The position numbers and the translations under genes were made by a program. Below the pieces are notes generated by a model that worked only from the letters and a program-made list of their open reading frames with translations, was not told where the DNA came from and made no database searches. A stretch of 20,818 nucleotides of DNA. Origin: a virus. The stretch's first letter is position 1. Every line of letters starts with the position of its first letter. The DNA lies in the IMG/VR virus record IMGVR_UViG_3300008448_000821, positions 1 to 20,818 of that record; one strand, written 5' to 3'. This document shows, one piece after another, positions 16,908-20,818 of this stretch.

Positions 16908-19900
16908 ATGGCAAAAATCAATCGCATAATCCGCAGTAGTTCAAGTCTGGTCACTCTAGCCGAGCTTCAGAGCGGCTCAGAATTATTCACCAAAACCACG
17001 ATTAGAAAAACTCAGATCACACCTGAGTTGACGGGTACGGCTGCGCTGGTAAAACGTGCCGAAGTTATACGCCGTGTCATTGATCGCATTGTCTACAACG
17101 ACACCGTCAGTGGTGCGCAGGTATTTGCCGACTATCTGTTGCCCACAGACAGCGCCCTGCTGTTGTTTATTCGTGGTAGATTTGTTGACGATGCACTGAA
17201 TACAGCAGACAATTTGAGATCATTGTTCAACAAACAACCTGCAGATTCACTGGGTCTGCAGGACATCATCACAATTATAAAAATTTCGGAAAGATTTTTT
17301 CAACACAGTATCTTACCGCAGAGTCAGACTACACTGAGATTAGACAAATCGCAGTCCGAACTCGTCGGCATCGCAGATCAAACAACATTTAACGTAAATC
17401 TAGGTTTAACAGATCAGATGTTCATGGCAGACATCGTCGCCATGGCATTAAATTACAGTTTTCAAGAAATTCTTGGGCTAGATGATGTTGCTAGATTGGA
17501 TGTAGTCAAATCTCTGCAACATGATTTAAATGTACAAGAAGTCGCAGTATTGTATTATGCAAAGAATCTAATCGATGTTCTTGCAGCAGTTGATACCAAA
17601 ATACTGGATATAACGCAGTTAAAAACCGATGTCGTGGACCTGCAGGATGCACAAAATACTGCGGTTGCATTGAATAAAAATCACACAGTATTCGCAACCG
17701 ATGCAGCTGCACAATCGGTTTCATTGACAAAATTCGATGATGCAATTTTAAGTGAGTTTGTTGGCCTCGATGTTTTTAAGTCAGTATCAGAAGCCACCAC
17801 CGTATTTGATGCTGCGCGCAATCTGTTGGCCAAGTTCTTTGCCGAAGACATCATACCCGTGGACCTGGCCGGTGTGTTCGATGGTATAACCTATTACTAT
17901 GGACTGTCGCGTGCCCTCAACGTTGCCGTAGGTGATGAATATCGCGCTGCAGTAACCTATCTGCGCAGTCTCGAAGATACTGCATTGATATCAGATGTAG
18001 TTTCAAATTTAGTATCCAAGAAGTTTAGTCATGCTGTGTCGGTCACAGATGTGTTGGTGACCCTGCTGGCTCGAGGAATACGATTCGAAGAACAACTAAG
18101 CATAAACGATGTTCAACGCTTGAATGTTATAAAACTGCTGGTCGATGATCAATCCTTGTTGGATGTCAAGAGCCTGGCATCAACTAAAACACTGGCAGAT
18201 GATAACAACATAAACGATGTTCTGCAGCTAATCCTTGGCGTGTTCAGAACACTGGCAGATGATAACACTGTATCCGACATTGCCAAGTTAAGTATAGTTA
18301 CAGGCAGAACAATACAAGACAGCAGCGACATACTGGATGCCAAGAGCCTGGCATCAACTAAAACACTGGCAGATGATAACAACATAAACGATGTTCTGCG
18401 ACTAACTGCTAGTGTTAGCAGAACACTGGAAGATTCTAGTGCGACTGCAGATACCACAGCCAAGAACATTGGCAAACGTATCATACGTAGTGATCAGCTG
18501 AGCGAAGCCATAGGATCGCTGACGCAGTCCAGCGGCGTATTCACCAACAGCAACATCTATGACAGCAGCACCAGCATTGTCATCAGCGCAGCCGGCACTG
18601 GACTAGGAACCAGTGGTGGATTTCCCACCTGGAGTCATTTTAGATTTGCCAGTGCCACACCCAGAATACTGACCAGCGATCCCATAGATTTTACCAAGTA
18701 TCCTAGAATTGATTTTCTCTACGTTGTTGGCAATAGTTCCAACGGCGGAGAAAGTCCCGACACCAATGAAAATTTAATTCTTGAATATTTTCACGTAACC
18801 AATGGCTGGACCACTGCAGTAACCATACATGCCGGTGGCGTTGTTGCCAACAACAATGCTCGCCGCGGCTGGACTCCGTTTAGTTTTAATCTTGCCGCCA
18901 CTACATCGGGTCTGGTTTCCAATGTCACCAGATTCCGAATACGCCAGAATCTTGCCACCAGTAGCTTAGATAACTACGGCATCGCCAATCTCACTCTGCG
19001 TGGCGGTGAATTTGCACTGCCTCAGGACTACGAAATATTCAGCATGACCAAGTTGTTGCGAGAAACCGCAACACCTGCAGACGACATACGCAGAGTTTTT
19101 GGTAACACCAAGATCTTTACCGAACTATCCATTGTTACGGATAATAGCGTTAAAACTCTGAACAAGACCATAGCAGATCCGGCCCTGTCTCAGGATTATG
19201 AAATATTCAATCTCACCAAGTTGTTGCGAGAAACCGCAACACCTGAAGACGACATACGCAGAGTTTTTGGCGTTAGCAAGACCGAACTGTCCATTGTTAC
19301 GGATAATAGCGTCAAAACTCTGAACAAGACCATAGCAGATCCGGCCCTGGATCTCAGAGACGCAACACGTTTTGTCCTGCAGTATAATTTTGCCGATACT
19401 GCCATCACCGAAGACTTAACTGGCATTGCCGACGGCTTGAACTACAGCGCAGTGCTGAGTCGTGCACACAAAGTTAGTATTAGCGATGTCATAGCCAAGT
19501 ATTTGTCCATACAGCTGCGCAGCACAGACATCACAGTGCTGGATGAAATATCAGTACTTAACTTAAGAGGTCGGGGTGTAACCGATGACCAGACCCTCGC
19601 AGATCTCTACAGCCTGTCCATTGTTAAAACCATTGACAGTACGGTAAATACTGCAGATAGTTTCGCCAAATCCTTGGGATTGATTGTTTCCGAACTAGTA
19701 GATTTTTATCAGCCTAACAATCTTGCACCGCTGACAGAAGGCACAACTTCCAATGTACAGTATGTCACAGGATTTGCTCTCACCAGCTATGGTACCGTGG
19801 CCACTCTGGGAAGTCAGGTCTGTGTTCTGGTGCGTGCATCCGACGATACCAGCGTAGGATATCGATCCACTGATCGTGGTCTGACCTGGTCAACCCAGGA

Positions 19901-20818
19901 TTTTGTTACCTATGATTCTAGCACTAGTACAACAAACTCTCTGGTGTTTGTGCATCAACAAACATCGGATCGAGTCACCAGTGTAGCCCTGCTGCATCCG
20001 TTGTATTCAATACAAACTTCTACGGATTTTGGTGCAACCTGGAGTTCTGTTACTGATAGCTGGACTGGTCAAAATTTGGATACCGGGTTCTATGCCCCAG
20101 TATGGGATCAGGGACGGGGTGCATTTTTTGCCTGGGCAAGAATTTTCGTCACTGCCACCAAGGCTAGCCCAGCTCAGTATAACTGGCGACATGTTTATTC
20201 TTCGGGTGCCACTACACAGGCTGGTACACGCTGGAGTCGGGGCAACACCCTTGTTGACAACTCTGGAACGAATTATTTTCCCTACGGCTCGGCATCGGGC
20301 ATACCCAGCAGCACCAGCATACCATCTACACTGCTTGTGTTGGGCACTGGTGATGTATATGCCTATCAGGGCAACAGTCCCTCTATTGCCACCTCTGGCG
20401 TACTGGTTCAAACACTGACGTTTTCACAACCAGAAGCGTACAGTACGAACTGGATGGCTTTTGGTAACGGCATGTTTGTTGTTCTGGATGCCAACGGCAG
20501 AGTGCACCGAAGCACCAGCATAACAACCTGGAACACCGTAAATCTGCCTGGTAGCAACAACACCGATACACATGGTGTGGTCTGGGACACTGGTCTGCAG
20601 CAATTTGTAATATCCGCTGGTAGCACCGGCGAAGGTCTCAGTGCCGATAAAACTGTACCGACATTTTATTTTAGTGCCGATGCCATAAACTGGACCAGCT
20701 CATACTCCAGATATTCCAATGTGCGGTATGCCAAGAGTGGAACTGAGGTAAACGCAAAGTTTGCAGCATTCTCGGGTGAATATTCCACCGGCACCAGTGT
20801 GTTGATAGCATTCACAAC
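16908..20818 (+). CDS. Giant tail fibre / receptor-binding protein (3' truncated)
   Basis: The frame stays open from the ATG at 16908 to the window end, 1303 residues without a stop. The N-terminus (1-~90, MAKINRIIRSSSSLVTLAEL) is probably the virion-anchoring part. Residues ~94-544 are a shaft of about 24 units of 18-20 residues, core x-D-x-x-x-[ILV]-x-D-[VI]. Residues ~541-704 form a jelly-roll-like block with LILEYFHVTNGW, GWTPFSF and TRFRIRQN, resembling MAM/Reelin-type sandwiches. Residues ~705-933 return to shaft repeats, including a recent tandem duplication. From ~940 a beta-propeller starts, with canonical Asp boxes STDRGLTW (987-994) and STDFGATW (1038-1045) and degenerate ones at 1202 and 1256. 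No enzymatic residues can be assigned. The architecture suggests host recognition. Similarity is by motif, not full-length recognition, so the fibre call is inferred. Confidence 0.8.
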   Translation, partial: MAKINRIIRSSSSLVTLAELQSGSELFTKTTIRKTQITPELTGTAALVKRAEVIRRVIDRIVYNDTVSGAQVFADYLLPTDSALLLFIRGRFVDDALNTADNLRSLFNKQPADSLGLQDIITIIKISERFFQHSILPQSQTTLRLDKSQSELVGIADQTTFNVNLGLTDQMFMADIVAMALNYSFQEILGLDDVARLDVVKSLQHDLNVQEVAVLYYAKNLIDVLAAVDTKILDITQLKTDVVDLQDAQNTAVALNKNHTVFATDAAAQSVSLTKFDDAILSEFVGLDVFKSVSEATTVFDAARNLLAKFFAEDIIPVDLAGVFDGITYYYGLSRALNVAVGDEYRAAVTYLRSLEDTALISDVVSNLVSKKFSHAVSVTDVLVTLLARGIRFEEQLSINDVQRLNVIKLLVDDQSLLDVKSLASTKTLADDNNINDVLQLILGVFRTLADDNTVSDIAKLSIVTGRTIQDSSDILDAKSLASTKTLADDNNINDVLRLTASVSRTLEDSSATADTTAKNIGKRIIRSDQLSEAIGSLTQSSGVFTNSNIYDSSTSIVISAAGTGLGTSGGFPTWSHFRFASATPRILTSDPIDFTKYPRIDFLYVVGNSSNGGESPDTNENLILEYFHVTNGWTTAVTIHAGGVVANNNARRGWTPFSFNLAATTSGLVSNVTRFRIRQNLATSSLDNYGIANLTLRGGEFALPQDYEIFSMTKLLRETATPADDIRRVFGNTKIFTELSIVTDNSVKTLNKTIADPALSQDYEIFNLTKLLRETATPEDDIRRVFGVSKTELSIVTDNSVKTLNKTIADPALDLRDATRFVLQYNFADTAITEDLTGIADGLNYSAVLSRAHKVSISDVIAKYLSIQLRSTDITVLDEISVLNLRGRGVTDDQTLADLYSLSIVKTIDSTVNTADSFAKSLGLIVSELVDFYQPNNLAPLTEGTTSNVQYVTGFALTSYGTVATLGSQVCVLVRASDDTSVGYRSTDRGLTWSTQDFVTYDSSTSTTNSLVFVHQQTSDRVTSVALLHPLYSIQTSTDFGATWSSVTDSWTGQNLDTGFYAPVWDQGRGAFFAWARIFVTATKASPAQYNWRHVYSSGATTQAGTRWSRGNTLVDNSGTNYFPYGSASGIPSSTSIPSTLLVLGTGDVYAYQGNSPSIATSGVLVQTLTFSQPEAYSTNWMAFGNGMFVVLDANGRVHRSTSITTWNTVNLPGSNNTDTHGVVWDTGLQQFVISAGSTGEGLSADKTVPTFYFSADAINWTSSYSRYSNVRYAKSGTEVNAKFAAFSGEYSTGTSVLIAFT
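18167..18225 (+). repeat. 59-bp exact direct repeat, copy 1
   Basis: Identical base for base to 18341-18399. The offset is 174 bases (58 codons, about three shaft units), so the reading frame is kept. It encodes SLASTKTLADDNNINDVL. A few matching bases extend upstream across one mismatch. Confidence 0.9.
18341..18399 (+). repeat. 59-bp exact direct repeat, copy 2
   Basis: Second copy of the sequence at 18167-18225. The perfect identity, including synonymous positions, contrasts with diverged neighbouring units and points to recent duplication or gene conversion. Confidence 0.9.
18528..19019 (+). other. Jelly-roll-like adhesion domain inserted in the fibre shaft
   Basis: Residues ~541-704 lack the shaft repeat and instead show alternating strands: FRFASATPRILTSDPIDF, RIDFLYVVGN, LILEYFHVTNGWTTAV, RGWTPFSFNLAA, TRFRIRQNLATSS and DNYGIANLTLRGG. 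The order (polar-residue-rich loop, E-Y strand, W-x-P, R-F-R-x-R-Q, D-N-x-x-I-x-N) recalls MAM/Reelin-like jelly rolls in secreted bacterial and phage proteins. Ligand binding is inferred. Confidence 0.55.
19020..19187 (+). repeat. 168-bp tandem repeat in the fibre gene, copy 1
   Basis: Fifty-six codons beginning PQDYEIFSMTKLLRE and ending IADPAL. Directly followed by copy 2. Near-identical DNA runs include the stretches encoding TKLLRETATP and SIVTDNSVKTLNKTIADPAL. Confidence 0.9.
19188..19349 (+). repeat. 162-bp tandem repeat in the fibre gene, copy 2
   Basis: Fifty-four codons beginning SQDYEIFNLTKLLRE and ending IADPAL. It differs from copy 1 by a two-codon deletion (copy 1 has GNTKIFTEL where copy 2 has GVSKTEL) and a few substitutions. 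The reading frame is preserved. Confidence 0.9.
19350..19706 (+). repeat. Second shaft segment, diverged repeats
   Basis: Residues ~815-933 continue the same unit type after the duplication: HKVSISDVIAKYLSIQL, STDITVLDEISVLNL, VTDDQTLADLYSLSIV and DSTVNTADSFAKSLGL. The spacing is again about 18-20 residues. The segment ends at SELVDFYQP, where the propeller linker starts. Confidence 0.6.
19725..20818 (+). other. Asp-box beta-propeller domain (truncated by window end)
   Basis: Two canonical S-x-D-x-G-x-T-W Asp boxes lie at residues 987-994 and 1038-1045. Degenerate versions are RSTSITTW (near 1202) and SADAINW (1256-1262). Each follows a short strand (VGYR, YSIQT, VHR, FYF), as in BNR/sialidase-type propeller blades. 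Family knowledge says such folds occur in sialidases and in non-enzymatic adhesins; with the 3' end missing, catalysis cannot be judged. Confidence 0.65.

Larger units (their letters stand above)
17187..18539 (+). repeat. Shaft repeat array of 18-20-residue units
   Basis: Aligning the unit core (x-[DE]-x-x-x-[ILVA]-x-[DE]-x) gives unit starts at residues 94, 112, 132, 150, 168, 186, 204, 222, 240, 258, 276, 294, 312, 336, 356, 374, 394, 412, 430, 450, 470, 488, 508 and 527. The spacing is 18 or 20 residues apart from 24 at 312-336 and 19 at 508-527. Examples are ADDNNINDV (430), ADDNTVSDI (450), EDTALISDV (356) and TDQMFMADI (168). DNA copies are mostly diverged, so the array is old apart from the recent duplications noted separately. 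Confidence 0.75.

Noticed and set aside
20007-20418. Overlapping ~130-aa frames on both strands near the right end
   Set aside because: Both lie inside the propeller-coding frame, which contains canonical Asp boxes and stays open to the window end.
16908-20818. Diversity-generating retroelement target in the fibre
   Set aside because: No reverse transcriptase, template repeat or adenine-substitution pattern is visible. The repeats present are in-frame shaft duplications.

Overview
The window is one continuous run of late structural genes from a T4-like tailed phage (myovirus, Caudoviricetes). All genes lie on the + strand, packed end to end. The family-level calls rest on remembered similarity to phage T4 gp6, gp7 and gp8 and to structural proteins of T4-like cyanophages and other marine myophages. 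Nothing in the window fixes the host. The very large gp7-like (1953 aa) and DUF4815-like (2673 aa) proteins suggest a large phage genome, probably of an aquatic bacterium.

Layout: (1) 1-972, the C-terminal half of the baseplate wedge protein gp6, cut by the left edge. (2) 969-6830, a gp7-like wedge protein that overlaps gp6 by four bases. Its first ~285 residues match the C-terminal part of T4 gp7; the remaining ~1670 are a Ser/Thr/Asn/Gly-rich beta-type extension. (3) 6867-8300, the wedge protein gp8, with insertions relative to T4. (4) 8317-16338, a giant DUF4815-type virion protein with a carbohydrate-binding-like module and a ~440-residue insertion. (5) 16331-16558, a 75-aa coiled-coil protein. 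(6) 16562-16900, a 112-aa Ig-like small virion protein. (7) 16908-20818, the first 1303 residues of a giant fibre protein that runs off the right edge. It has a shaft of about 24 units of 18-20 residues, a jelly-roll-like insertion, a second shaft, and the start of an Asp-box beta-propeller.

How they work together: gp6, gp7 and gp8 build the baseplate wedge. The DUF4815 protein and the two small proteins probably form the baseplate periphery or fibre attachment, and the last protein is a probable receptor-binding fibre. Three NATAAATA boxes resembling T4-type late promoters lie just before gp8, before the DUF4815 gene and before the 112-aa gene. No tRNA, CRISPR array, integrase, transposase or clear intrinsic terminator was seen, and no gene-free stretch exceeds about 40 bases. 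The most notable signals are the rearranged, extended gp7, the register-locked repeat array with recent internal duplications in the fibre, and the loading of several baseplate proteins with adhesion-type modules.
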